Shown here piece by piece: positions 51,861 through 61,153 of a stretch of DNA of 64,000 nt (positions within the stretch are counted from its first letter, which is position 1; every line of letters starts with the position of its first letter). The position numbers and the translations under genes were made by a program. The stretch is from Hamadaea sp. (GTDB lineage Bacteria; Actinomycetota; Actinomycetes; Mycobacteriales; Micromonosporaceae). The notes beneath the pieces were generated by a model. It saw nothing but the letters and a program-made list of their open reading frames with translations, did no database searches and had not been told where the DNA came from. Location: the NCBI RefSeq assembly GCF_013362815.1, contig NZ_JABFVK010000009.1:96085-160084 (forward strand), given 5' to 3'.

Positions 51861-53201
51861 TCAACGAGGTTTATGAACGGTCATCGGCAGTCCGCCCCGG
51901 ATGCGCAGTGACAGCATGGGCTCGGGCACCACCTCGTAACCGGACGCCTTCTCCAGCCGCAGGTCCCGGGCCAGCATGGCGAGCACGATGGTGGCCTCCA
52001 TCAGCCCGAGATGGTTGCCGACGCAGAACCGGGGCCCCGCGCCGAACGGGATGTACGCGTACCGGGGCCGATCGGTGGGGGTCAGCGGATCGAACCGTTC
52101 GGGGTCGAACCGCTCCGGGTCGGTCCAGAACGCCGGATGGCGGTGCATCGTGAACGGGCTGATCACCACGTCGGCCCCGGCCGGGACGTGGTAGCCGCCC
52201 ACGACGTCGTCGGCCAGCGCCTTGCGCGGCAACAGCCACACCGGCGGGAACAGGCGCATGACCTCGTCCACGACCGTCGCCGTGTAACGCAGCCGGCCCA
52301 GGTCGTCGAAGTCGGGCAGGCGGTCGCCGAGGACCTCCACCGCCTCCGTGTGCAGCTTTTCGCGTACAAGTGGATTCTCGTCGATCAGATGGAGCGCCCA
52401 GCTGAGCGTGCTCGCGGTGGTCTCGTGCCCGGCGAGCAGCAAGGTGACCAGCTCGTCGCGCAGGCGTTCGCGACCGACCCGGGGGTCGGGCTCGGCGCGG
52501 GTCGAGATGATGAGGCGGGACAGGACGTCGTCGCGGTCGGTGTCGCCGCGGGCCGCGACCAGCCGGCGGACGATCTCCTCCAGCGCACCGCGCGCCCGCC
52601 GGAAGCGCCGCTGACGGGGCAGCGGGACCCAGGTCGGCACCATGCTGAGCGTCTCCAGCTCGAACATGGCCTGGTCCTGAACGGCGCTGAAGTGCGACCC
52701 GATGTCCCCGTACGCCCCCAGATCCGCGTCGAGGAGGGTCTGCCCGAGGACGCCGAGGGTGAGACCGGTCATCTCGCGGACGACGTCGACCGGCCCCCTG
52801 CCCTGGTACGCCTTGAGCCGGTCGACGAGTTGCTGGGCCTGCACGGCGATGACCCCGGCCTGGGCGGCGATCCGGCGGCTCTGGAACGCGGGCTGGATCA
52901 CCTTGCGCTGCTTACGCCAAAGCTCGCCCTCACTGGTGAGCAGCCCGTCGCCGAGCGCCCGCCGGGCATGGACCAGCCCGATGCCCTTGTGATAGTTCGC
53001 GGCGTTGTCGGCCAGCACGTGCTTGGCGTAGTCGGGATGGTTGAAGAAGTAGAGCGTCTTGTGTCCCACGCGCAGCCGGGACGCGTCGCCGTACTCGGCA
53101 GCGGCCGAGGACATCATGCCGATCCGGTCCTGGGTCATCACGACCAGCATCCGCATCGCGAGGTGCCACGGTGAGGTGGGCGGATGCACCCGCGTCGTCA
53201 T
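51861..53201 (-). CDS. Cytochrome P450, last gene of the PKSE operon
   Basis: 446-residue heme monooxygenase. I-helix AGHETT at 257-262, ExxR at 313-316 (EVMR), and heme-binding FGAGPRFCVGN with Cys393. The SRRIAAQ N-terminal region and overall sequence resemble CYP102/CYP4-like bacterial P450s. No signal or membrane anchor. The start overlaps the flavin reductase stop by 4 nt, so it belongs to the polyketide operon and likely oxidises the polyene or a later intermediate. Confidence 0.94.
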   Translation of the reverse strand: MTTRVHPPTSPWHLAMRMLVVMTQDRIGMMSSAAAEYGDASRLRVGHKTLYFFNHPDYAKHVLADNAANYHKGIGLVHARRALGDGLLTSEGELWRKQRKVIQPAFQSRRIAAQAGVIAVQAQQLVDRLKAYQGRGPVDVVREMTGLTLGVLGQTLLDADLGAYGDIGSHFSAVQDQAMFELETLSMVPTWVPLPRQRRFRRARGALEEIVRRLVAARGDTDRDDVLSRLIISTRAEPDPRVGRERLRDELVTLLLAGHETTASTLSWALHLIDENPLVREKLHTEAVEVLGDRLPDFDDLGRLRYTATVVDEVMRLFPPVWLLPRKALADDVVGGYHVPAGADVVISPFTMHRHPAFWTDPERFDPERFDPLTPTDRPRYAYIPFGAGPRFCVGNHLGLMEATIVLAMLARDLRLEKASGYEVVPEPMLSLRIRGGLPMTVHKPR

Positions 53202-53743
53202 GGCGCGACCTCGTTCCGGGCCGGTTCGAGCTGCCGGAAGCGCCCGCGCAGGAACAGCAGGGCATCTTCGTCCACTTCGGACCTACTGAGCGAGACCAGC
53301 CGGCCGAGGAAGATCGTGTGATCGCCGCCCGCGTACGCCCGCTGCACCTCGCATTCGAAGTGGCACAACGCATCCGTGAGCAGGGGCGCGCCGGTGATCG
53401 GGCCGGGCCGCCAGCCGACCGCGTCGAACTGCTCGGCGCCCAGCGGCCGATCGTTGTCGGCGAAGTACCGCGCCAGCCCGGCCTGCCGTTCGGTCAGCAC
53501 CGACACCCCGAATCGGCCCGCGTCGCACAGGACGCTGTGCATCACCGCGCCCCGGTCGACGCAGACCAGGACCAGCGGCGGGTCGAGTGAGACGCTGGTG
53601 AACGAGTTGGCGGTCATCCCGTGGGGGATGTCGCCACCGACAGTCACGACCGTGACGCCGGTGGCGAACGTCCCGAAGGCCCGCCGGAGCGATTTCGTGT
53701 CGGCCAGTTCGGCCGCTCCCGCGTGTACGCTCACCGCCGTCAA
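53198..53743 (-). CDS. Flavin reductase, two-component monooxygenase partner
   Basis: 181-residue FMN/FAD-binding split-barrel protein (LRRAFGTFATGVTVVTVGGD, GMTANSFTSVSLDPPLVLVC, GDHTIFLGRLVSL). It provides reduced flavin to a partner oxygenase; homologues of this type (SgcE6-like) sit in enediyne clusters. No partner FAD-oxygenase is visible in the window, so it may lie beyond the right edge. It overlaps the thioesterase gene and P450 gene by 4 nt each. Confidence 0.93.
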   Translation of the reverse strand: MTAVSVHAGAAELADTKSLRRAFGTFATGVTVVTVGGDIPHGMTANSFTSVSLDPPLVLVCVDRGAVMHSVLCDAGRFGVSVLTERQAGLARYFADNDRPLGAEQFDAVGWRPGPITGAPLLTDALCHFECEVQRAYAGGDHTIFLGRLVSLSRSEVDEDALLFLRGRFRQLEPARNEVAP

Positions 53744-54183
53744 CCCCGCGCCGACGCCAGCAGATACGGTTCCAGTGCCTGGACGAGCGCCTCGGGGACG
53801 CGCGACGGCACCGTGCGGGTGTTCGGTCCCCGCATGCAGGCCACCCGCTGCGAGCCCCGGGCGACCAGCGTCTCCGAACCGTCGGCCCCCAGCCGGACGT
53901 AGTCGAATCCGAAGTGGACCTGCGTCTGGGCGAGTTCGAGCAGGTGCATGCGGATCGACAGGTCGTCGAACGCGGTGATCTCGGCGAAGAACTCGCAGTC
54001 GACCTTGAGCGTGAACAGCTTCAGGTCGTCCTGCAGGTCGGCCAGGACGGCCGGGGCCTGCTCCTTGAGGAACATCTCCCGGCAGCGGCCCTGCCAGCGC
54101 AGGTAGTTCACGTAATACACGTTGCCCACGAGGTTGGTCTCCTCGAAGCCGACGACGTGCCTGTACTCGTAGTACCGGTCCAC
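53740..54183 (-). CDS. Enediyne-type hot-dog thioesterase
   Basis: 147-residue acyl-thioesterase of the CalE7/SgcE10/DynE7 type, which releases the polyene from the PKSE. The signature GFEETNLVGNVYYVNYLRWQ is followed by GRCREMFL, the active-site region with the conserved Arg/Glu; FFAEITAFDDLSIRM follows. The length matches the family. The GTG start is one base after the PKSE stop, giving coupled translation. Confidence 0.95.
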   Translation of the reverse strand: MDRYYEYRHVVGFEETNLVGNVYYVNYLRWQGRCREMFLKEQAPAVLADLQDDLKLFTLKVDCEFFAEITAFDDLSIRMHLLELAQTQVHFGFDYVRLGADGSETLVARGSQRVACMRGPNTRTVPSRVPEALVQALEPYLLASARG

Positions 54184-54184
54184 C

Positions 54185-57100
54185 TCAGTTCCGCCCTTCC
54201 GTCAGCACGGCGAAGACCACCGGGTCGGTGACGCCGGTGAGCTTGGTGACGAACGTCGCGATCCGCAGTTCGCCGTAGGAGAAGACGACCCAGCCCTTCC
54301 GCTGCGCGTGCTGCAAGGTCAGCGGGCCGCGCGGCGGCTGCCCCGCCTTCTGCAGGCACTCGATCGCCGCCCAGACGCGTACGCCCGCGGTGTCGGGGGT
54401 CTCCCCCGGTTCCTGCGCCACGAGGTCGGCCAGCATCTTCAGCGAGCCGAGCAGCCGCTGCCAGTCCTCTTCGGACCGGGGCGACGCCAGGTCGACATCA
54501 CAGCCGAGCGGGCCGCTGCCGCTCACGCAGAAGGTCAGCCCGGCCTTGTGCGCGCTGGAGACCCGATCGCCGCCGGCCAGTTCGGGGCGGCCGTCGGTCC
54601 GGTAGGTGATCTTCACCGGCCGGCCCAGCGACCGGCTCGCCGCCAAGGCCGTCCGGGCTCGCCGCCGGGCGATCAGGTCACCGGGCGGTTCCTCCGCCTC
54701 GTCGGGTTCGACGGTCACGGCGATCTCCGCGCCCAGCAGATCGCCGAGCGACCGCTCCAGGTAGGGCCCGAGCAGCGGCGCGGCCCACGGTCCGGAGCCG
54801 TCGTTCTTGCGTACGGCGCGCAGGCGCAAGCCTTCCCACCGCTCGATCACCGTGCCGTCCGGCGTCCGCAGAGCGATGTCGTAGACGTAGGTGTCACCGT
54901 CGCGCAACCGCTCGGTCGCGGCGAATCGCAACGCTCCGGCTTCGAACATCACCGGGCCCGCCGACCAGATCCGCTCGATGCCCTGCGGCAGCAAAGTCGC
55001 ATCTGGTACGCACACCTGATTGCCGTGCATCAGCGCGTCGCGTACGCCGGGATCGCCCAGCAGCAGCTGCGACGGGAGGAACCCGGCGAACCACGGCGTA
55101 CCGGGGTCGGCGGGCGGTTTGACCGCGACGTCGGCGTCGACGTGCCGGGCGGCGGCCCGGTGGTAGGCGAGCAGCCGCTGGAACCGGTCGCCCTGGAACA
55201 ACACGGGACCGTAGAGCTCATTCGCCGGGTCGAGCGGCACCACCGGAAGGCCGGTGACCTGCTCAGGCGGCCCGTCCGGGATCGGCGGCGCGTCATAGCG
55301 CAACCGGGCTCGGAAGTGGTCGGCGGCGAACCCGGTGTCTTCACTGTGAATCGCGACCTCGACGGTGCCGGGTCCGGTCACGACGGCTGCGACGCGGATG
55401 CGCGTACGCCCCGCCGGGGGCACCACGATCGGCCGCAGGAACTCGGCCTGTTCGATGGCGGGCGTCTCGCTGCGCCCCGTCACAGCCGCGGCGACCTGGG
55501 CCATCGCCTCCATGCCGAACACCGCCGGGAACAGCAGGTTGCCATCCAGCAGATGATCGGCCAGGTAGAGGTCCGACCCTGCGCTGAGCTCGGCCTCGCT
55601 GACCAGCTCCGCGCCGTGGTACCGGACCAGCGGCCGGTCGAGGAACCGCAGCAGGGGCAGCTCGGGCAGGTCATATCGCACGGTGTCGATTCCCTGGGTA
55701 CGCCCGGAGATGACCGCGACGCAGGGCGCGTCCGGGTCGCCGACCAGCCGCCGCAGGATGGCGATCCCCTGCTCGGGGGTGATCGGGGTGACCCCGTCCC
55801 GGGCCAGCGACTCGACGACCGAGAGCCGTTCGCCCATCCCGACGCCGGACCAGACCGACCACTCCAGACAGAGTGCCCGGCAGCCGGGATTGTCCCGGCC
55901 CACCTGAAGCGTCAGGTCGGCCAGCCACTCGTTCGCGGTCGCGTAGTGCGCCTCGCCCCGCAGTCCGGCCCGGCCGATGATGCTGCCGAGGGTCACCAGC
56001 AGCTTGAGGTTCGCCGCGCCGACGGCGTCGAGCACCGCCCGCAGACCGCCGATCTTCGGCGCGAACGTCGACTCGAAATGGCTCATCTCGACGGAGGTCA
56101 GCGACGCCGGTTCGTTGCGCCCGGCCCCATGCAGCACGGCGGTCACCGAGCCGAGCCGCTTCGCCAGCTCGGCCACCGCCTCGGCGACCTGACCGGCGTC
56201 GGTCACGTCGGCTCGGGCGTACTCGACGGTGACGCCCTGGCTTCGCATCCGATCCAGGTTGGCCGCCAACTCCGCGTCCTGCACCGGATCGGAGCGGCCG
56301 AGCAACGCCAGCTTCGCTCCGCTGTCCCCGGCGAGGGCGAGCGCGCACTCGGCGGTGATGCCCTTCCCACCCCCGGTCACCAGCAGCACATCCGACTCGT
56401 CGAGCGGTTGGTGCGTACGCGTGGCGGCGTAGGGAAGCACGCGCAGGGTCGGGACTCGGCGTACGCCGTCGGAGTCGTAGCAGGCTTCGGTGAATCGGGC
56501 GGTCGAGGCGACTTCGTCGACGATCCACTCGACGGCCTGCTCCGCCGATACGCCGTGCGCCGGGACGTGGACGATCGTGACCCGGAGGTCCGGCGCTTCC
56601 AGCCGCAGGGTCTTGGCCAGCCCGGCCGCGCCCCGGTCGTGCTGGACGAGCACGAATCGATTGCCGAGCTTGCCCGACAGGACGGCCTTGGCTCCGTGGA
56701 GGGCGAGCTCGATCTGCTCGGTGGTGCAGCCGACCGGCAGGCACACCAGTACGCCGTGGCCGACCCCGGCCCGCTCCAGCTTGTGCCGCAACGGTTCGGC
56801 GAGCGGACTGCCGGCGTCGGAGTAGACCCGCCAGGCTCCGTTCTCCTCGACCGGCGTACGCCCCGGCCGCGCCAACTCGTCGAGATCGAGCGCCCAGGGC
56901 CGGGCCCAGGGAGCCGCCCCGGCCACGATCGGAGTGGCGATCGCGTCGCCGGAGAGCGCGGTCTGCTCGAGTTCGGCGAGCGCGTCGGCGAGTTCCTTGA
57001 CGGTCGCGGTGGCGAAGTTGGTCGGGGTCTGCGCGGCCGCGATGCCGAGCTGCCCGGCCACCTGGTTGACGACCTGCCCGACGGTGATCGAGCTGAGGTG

Positions 57101-59992
57101 CAGGTCATCCAGCAGACGGCTGTCCTCCCGGACCAGCTCCAGCGGCAGCTCGGCTCGCTCGGCGGCCATCCGGCGGAGGAGGTCCACAATAGACTCGCCC
57201 TCGACCTGCTCGGTTTCGACGGTCACCGCCTTGGCAGTCGGCGCGGTCCGCCCCGTGGAGTTGATCGACACCTGGGGGGCGGATTCACAGGGGCTGGCGA
57301 AGAAGGAGAACTCCGCCCCGATCTTCAGCGGGCGGCTCAGGCGGCCGTGGAAGAGCGCGGCGTCCACCGGAGCCGCGTTGACCACGAACGCGGCCGCCAC
57401 GACGCGCAGTACGCCCGCCAGCGACTCGTCGTCGGTGTCGAGCGCGACGGCGGGCACGTCGACCGCCGCGGCGGCGAGCCCGCTGAGCACCCGACCCGGC
57501 CCGACCTCCACGAACAGGTCGACCTCCTTGGCCGCGATCGCCACCGCCTGGGTGAACTGCACCGGCTCGGTGATCTGGCGGCCGAGCAACGTACGCAGGT
57601 CGGCGTCGGCGGTCAGCGGCTCGCCGGTGATCGTCGAGACGACGCGGCGGCCCACCGGGCCGAAGGCCTCGTCGGCCAGCGCAGTACGGAAGGACTCCGC
57701 CGACGGAGCCACCAACGGCGAGTGGAACGCGTGCGAGACGCGCAGGCGCGCGGCGGCGTAGCCGGCGTCGCGGGCGCGTGCGCACACCTCGTCCACGGCT
57801 TCGTGCGTACCGGCGATCACGGTCTGCTTCGGCCCGTTGAAGCCGGCCACCACGACGGGGAGGTCGGCCATCAGGCGCTCGACCGTCTCGGCGCCCGCCT
57901 CGACGCTGGCCATCGTGCCGCGCTCACTGTGCTGGGACATCGCGGCTCCGCGTACCTTGGCGATCCGGAGCAACGCCTTCTCGTCGAATGCGCCGGCCCA
58001 GTGCAGGGCACTCAGCTCGCCGAGGCTGTGACCGACCGCGACGGTGGCGTCCAGCCCCAACGTGGCGAGCACCCGCAGCCCGGCGAGCGTGCCGGTGGCG
58101 ATGCGCGGCTGGGCCACCTCGGTGGCGACGAGGTCGCCCGCCTCGGGCAGCCCCGATCGCGCGTACACCTCGTCGGCCTCGGCGAATCGGCGGCGCAACG
58201 CACCGCCGCCCATCGTGCGGCCCGAGCCCTGGCCCGGGAACAGGTAACCGATGCGGCCGGGACCCGCGGCGTGGCCGAGGAACGAGCGGCCGTCGGCGGC
58301 GAACGACGTGGTCTCCCCCGCGTCCAGCTTCTCGATCAGTCCGCGCAGCCGCCGCTCGGCGTCTTCCGGCGAGGACGTGACGATCGCCGCGCGGTACGGC
58401 AACTCACGGAGTTCTTTGTGGAGGGTCACGGCGACGTCGGCCAGTTGTGCGTACGCGACGGTGGGCACGAACTCGGCGAGCTGGACGAGCCGGTCGCGCA
58501 GCTCGGCCGCGGACGCGGCGTCGACGGTCAGCAGCTCGGCGTCCTGCAACGACGACGCGAGTGCCTTGGTACGCGTGTCGAGTCCGACCCGGCGGCGACG
58601 GTGGCCGTCGTTCTCCAGGACGATGTGGGTGTTGATGCCGCCGAAGCCCATCGCGGTGATGCCGGCCCGGATGGCCGAACCCTCCGGGAACGGCTCCGCC
58701 TTGCGCAGTACGCGCAACTGAGCGCCGTCCTCGACGAGCAGGTCGTGCGGCTCGGGGCAGCCGATCGCGGGTGGCAGCACGTGGTGGTGGACCGCCATGG
58801 CTGCCTTGATCAGACCGGCGACTCCGGCGGCCGCCTTGGTGTGCCCGATCATCGCCTTGATGGAGCTGATGGCGGCGGGCCGGCCGGTCGCACCGGCGGT
58901 GTCCCGGGCCAAGGTCAGCGCCCGCAGCTCGGTGGAGTCGCCGACGGCGGTGCCTGTCCCGTGCCCCTCGAACAGCGGAACGGTCTCGATGCCGAACCCG
59001 GCCCGCGCGTACGCCCGCCGCAGCGCCAGCTGATAGCCGCTGACCTCGGGGCGGGTGATGCCGCCCTTGCCGTCGGAGGAGATGCCCCACCCGGCGACGG
59101 TGGCGTAGATCCGGTGACCGGCCTTGCGTGCGTCGTCCTCCCGCATCAGCACGACCATGCCGCAGCCCTCGCCCGGCCAGAAGCCGTTGGAGCCCTTGTC
59201 GTAGACCTTCATCTCGCCGGTCGCGAGCGCGCCGGTCTTGGCGAAGCCGATGATCTCGAACGGGTCGATCGACAGGTCCACGCCGCCGGCGACCACGACG
59301 TCGAGCTCGCCGTCGACCAGGCCCTTGCACGCGGTTGCGACCGACAGCAGCGACGACGAGCATGCGCCGTCCACCGTGTAACCGCCGCCCTTGAGGTCGA
59401 AGTGGTTGCAGATGCGGCCCGCGATGGTGTTCGACAGGCCGCCCGCGAGGGTGTCCTCGTCGATCTCGGGGAACGGGCTCTTGAAGGTCGCCTCGAACTC
59501 GTCCAGGAACGAGCCCAGCTGGTCGTCGTTCCAATCCTGCTCCTTCAGGGCGGCGGCGACCATGCGGCGGACGAACGGCCACCGCAGCCGCAGCTGGTTC
59601 GCGCGGGAGAACTCGCCGGTCAGGCTGTTGCCGACGACGACACCGGTACGCTCCCGCGGCAGCCCTTCGGCCATCGGGAACCCGGCGTCGGCCAAAGCCA
59701 TCGCGGCCACGTCCAGCGCGAGCCAGTGCGTCAGGTCGGTCGAGCGATAGGTGCTGCCCGCCACCTTGTACGCGACCCGGTTGAACTCGTAGCCCTCGAT
59801 GACGGCGGCGTTGCGGGCGTAGAACCGGTCCGGCGCAGTGGGATCGGGGTCGTAGTAGTCGGCCAGCCGCATCCGCACGTCGGGCAGACGACGGAAGGCC
59901 CGCCTACCGGCGACCGCGTTCTCCCACAGTTCTCTCGGCGAGGTGGCGTCCGGGTAGCGGCAGGCCATCCCGACTATCGCGATTCTGGTCAT
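54185..59992 (-). CDS. Enediyne-type iterative polyketide synthase (PKSE)
   Basis: 1935-residue iterative type I PKS. Domains in order: KS about 1-460 (Cys211 in TVDGACSSSLL, His344 in EGHGTG, His384 in IGHTKAA); AT about 580-890 (Ser656 in GHSLGE); ACP about 935-1010 (Ser967/968 in DDLHLSSIT); KR about 1195-1400 (GGGKGI, Ser1337, Tyr1350); DH about 1450-1700 (His1480 in ADHLLDGNLLFP); C-terminal phosphopantetheinyl transferase about 1750-1935 (GCDVDLASP, WAAIECLQKAG). The first Lys of the usual WxxKE motif is Ile, which I cannot compare. All catalytic residues seem intact. The ATG at 59992 has GAGG 9 nt upstream. It makes a linear polyene that enediyne pathways cyclise. Confidence 0.96.
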   Translation of the reverse strand: MTRIAIVGMACRYPDATSPRELWENAVAGRRAFRRLPDVRMRLADYYDPDPTAPDRFYARNAAVIEGYEFNRVAYKVAGSTYRSTDLTHWLALDVAAMALADAGFPMAEGLPRERTGVVVGNSLTGEFSRANQLRLRWPFVRRMVAAALKEQDWNDDQLGSFLDEFEATFKSPFPEIDEDTLAGGLSNTIAGRICNHFDLKGGGYTVDGACSSSLLSVATACKGLVDGELDVVVAGGVDLSIDPFEIIGFAKTGALATGEMKVYDKGSNGFWPGEGCGMVVLMREDDARKAGHRIYATVAGWGISSDGKGGITRPEVSGYQLALRRAYARAGFGIETVPLFEGHGTGTAVGDSTELRALTLARDTAGATGRPAAISSIKAMIGHTKAAAGVAGLIKAAMAVHHHVLPPAIGCPEPHDLLVEDGAQLRVLRKAEPFPEGSAIRAGITAMGFGGINTHIVLENDGHRRRRVGLDTRTKALASSLQDAELLTVDAASAAELRDRLVQLAEFVPTVAYAQLADVAVTLHKELRELPYRAAIVTSSPEDAERRLRGLIEKLDAGETTSFAADGRSFLGHAAGPGRIGYLFPGQGSGRTMGGGALRRRFAEADEVYARSGLPEAGDLVATEVAQPRIATGTLAGLRVLATLGLDATVAVGHSLGELSALHWAGAFDEKALLRIAKVRGAAMSQHSERGTMASVEAGAETVERLMADLPVVVAGFNGPKQTVIAGTHEAVDEVCARARDAGYAAARLRVSHAFHSPLVAPSAESFRTALADEAFGPVGRRVVSTITGEPLTADADLRTLLGRQITEPVQFTQAVAIAAKEVDLFVEVGPGRVLSGLAAAAVDVPAVALDTDDESLAGVLRVVAAAFVVNAAPVDAALFHGRLSRPLKIGAEFSFFASPCESAPQVSINSTGRTAPTAKAVTVETEQVEGESIVDLLRRMAAERAELPLELVREDSRLLDDLHLSSITVGQVVNQVAGQLGIAAAQTPTNFATATVKELADALAELEQTALSGDAIATPIVAGAAPWARPWALDLDELARPGRTPVEENGAWRVYSDAGSPLAEPLRHKLERAGVGHGVLVCLPVGCTTEQIELALHGAKAVLSGKLGNRFVLVQHDRGAAGLAKTLRLEAPDLRVTIVHVPAHGVSAEQAVEWIVDEVASTARFTEACYDSDGVRRVPTLRVLPYAATRTHQPLDESDVLLVTGGGKGITAECALALAGDSGAKLALLGRSDPVQDAELAANLDRMRSQGVTVEYARADVTDAGQVAEAVAELAKRLGSVTAVLHGAGRNEPASLTSVEMSHFESTFAPKIGGLRAVLDAVGAANLKLLVTLGSIIGRAGLRGEAHYATANEWLADLTLQVGRDNPGCRALCLEWSVWSGVGMGERLSVVESLARDGVTPITPEQGIAILRRLVGDPDAPCVAVISGRTQGIDTVRYDLPELPLLRFLDRPLVRYHGAELVSEAELSAGSDLYLADHLLDGNLLFPAVFGMEAMAQVAAAVTGRSETPAIEQAEFLRPIVVPPAGRTRIRVAAVVTGPGTVEVAIHSEDTGFAADHFRARLRYDAPPIPDGPPEQVTGLPVVPLDPANELYGPVLFQGDRFQRLLAYHRAAARHVDADVAVKPPADPGTPWFAGFLPSQLLLGDPGVRDALMHGNQVCVPDATLLPQGIERIWSAGPVMFEAGALRFAATERLRDGDTYVYDIALRTPDGTVIERWEGLRLRAVRKNDGSGPWAAPLLGPYLERSLGDLLGAEIAVTVEPDEAEEPPGDLIARRRARTALAASRSLGRPVKITYRTDGRPELAGGDRVSSAHKAGLTFCVSGSGPLGCDVDLASPRSEEDWQRLLGSLKMLADLVAQEPGETPDTAGVRVWAAIECLQKAGQPPRGPLTLQHAQRKGWVVFSYGELRIATFVTKLTGVTDPVVFAVLTEGRN

Positions 59993-60027
59993 GCTCAGCG
60001 GCCTCCATGCGTTCTCAGATCGGCTGG

Positions 60028-61011
60028 TCAAGCTGTGACGTGGGCGGTGAACGCCGCCGAGATGCGCCGCCGCCAGACCTCCCAGGACGGGAGCCGTCCT
60101 TCGTCGGTCAGGCCGATCAGCGCCTCGTCGGTCACCTTCTGCGCGGCTTCCACGGAGACGCCGCAGAAGATCTGGGTGGCCAGTTCGTTGTGCGGCACGA
60201 TCAGCCCGGCCCGGGCGCGGGCGCCGGCGGCGAACGCGGCGCCCTGGGCGATCTGCGGCCGGAAGTGCGCGCCCAGGTCCCAGAACCGGCGCAGCTCGGT
60301 CTCCTCCGCGCCACCGGCGTAGGTGGCGGCCAGGCCGGCTCCGGCGTACAGGTCGGCGTGGCGCTCGGCCGGGAACCGGCTGATCAACCGGACGACTTCG
60401 GCAGGGTCGGTGCCGCCGACGAACCACAGCGCCCGGCCGATGCCCTGGTCGATCGCGTGGTCGGCGTACCAACGGAACCGGCTGTCGGCCGGACCTGCGG
60501 GCCAGGGGAAGCGCGCCTCCTGGAAGTGCTGCCGCACGTACTTCTCGGTGCGGAAGTACGCCTGGTGGAAGCCGTAGCCGTCGAGCACCAGCCACCGCAG
60601 CAGCGGATCGGGCGCGTGCAGGGTGCCCCAGCGGAACCGGGGCAGCCGCGCCATCGCCCAGCCGACCCCGACGTAGGCCATGTAGACGTGGTCGTCCCCG
60701 CGGCCGTCGAGGAACTCGGCGACCAACGTACGCCGCCCGACCGGCAACCCCTCCCGGACGGCGTACGCCATCGCGGCTCCCTCGTAGGCGAACCCCCGGA
60801 ACCGGGTCGGCACCTGCTCCAACTTCGGTTCGGCGTCGCGCCCGGTACGCGCCTCGGCGGCGTAGGCGTACCCGGCGAGGAAGCTCGCGCCGACCGTCTC
60901 CAGCAGCTTCCGCCCGGCGTCGGACTTGACGTGGAAGCCGCGGACGTCCATCCGGGTCTCGGCGACCGACGGGGTCAGAATGCGGCGTCGCATTGCTCGA
61001 TAAAGACTCAT
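60028..61011 (-). CDS. DUF1702-family protein, copy 1
   Basis: 327 residues of the DUF1702 (UnbL-like, name from memory) family found beside PKSE genes. It starts MSLYRAMRRRILTPSVAETR and keeps FRGFAYEGAAMAYAVR, YMAYVGVGWAMARLPRFRW, DGYGFHQAYF, WYADHAIDQGIGRALWFVGG and the alternating Gly-Ala loop YAGAGLAATYAGG. It has no metal or cofactor motif I recognise. The ATG at 61011 has GGAG 7 nt upstream. It is required for the enediyne core in known clusters, with unknown chemistry. It pairs with copy 2, with the dispersed repeat between them. Confidence 0.9.
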   Translation of the reverse strand: MSLYRAMRRRILTPSVAETRMDVRGFHVKSDAGRKLLETVGASFLAGYAYAAEARTGRDAEPKLEQVPTRFRGFAYEGAAMAYAVREGLPVGRRTLVAEFLDGRGDDHVYMAYVGVGWAMARLPRFRWGTLHAPDPLLRWLVLDGYGFHQAYFRTEKYVRQHFQEARFPWPAGPADSRFRWYADHAIDQGIGRALWFVGGTDPAEVVRLISRFPAERHADLYAGAGLAATYAGGAEETELRRFWDLGAHFRPQIAQGAAFAAGARARAGLIVPHNELATQIFCGVSVEAAQKVTDEALIGLTDEGRLPSWEVWRRRISAAFTAHVTA

Positions 61012-61042
61012 GAATGCGCTCCGAGTAGTGAGTGGGTCGGGT

Positions 61043-61108
61043 TCTCGCGATATCCGGGATATCGCTGCTTTGCGCGCGGGAATAGCCGCGATATCCCGGG
61101 ATAACGCG
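61043..61108. repeat. Dispersed double-palindrome repeat, copy 2
   Basis: GATATCC-G-GGATATC (61049-61063) and ATATCCCGGGATAA (61091-61104) flank GCTGCTTTGCGCGCGG and AGCCGCG. It is the same unit as at 4403-4466 in reverse orientation. A half unit CCCGGGATAAACGCG follows at 61126-61140. It lies between the two DUF1702 genes of the biosynthetic operon. Confidence 0.8.
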
Positions 61109-61153
61109 ACGGCAGTGACGCGACGCCCGGGATAAACGCGGCGCCCATGGGCG

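Noticed and set aside
51861..53201. P450 as partner of the ferredoxin at 6486
   Set aside because: They are 45 kb apart with no shared regulation visible; nothing in the sequence links them.
54308..60322. Very long open frame (about 2000 codons) antisense to the PKSE
   Set aside because: It mirrors the third-codon GC bias of the PKSE, has no ribosome site and its translation shows no domain; the sense frame has all PKSE motifs.
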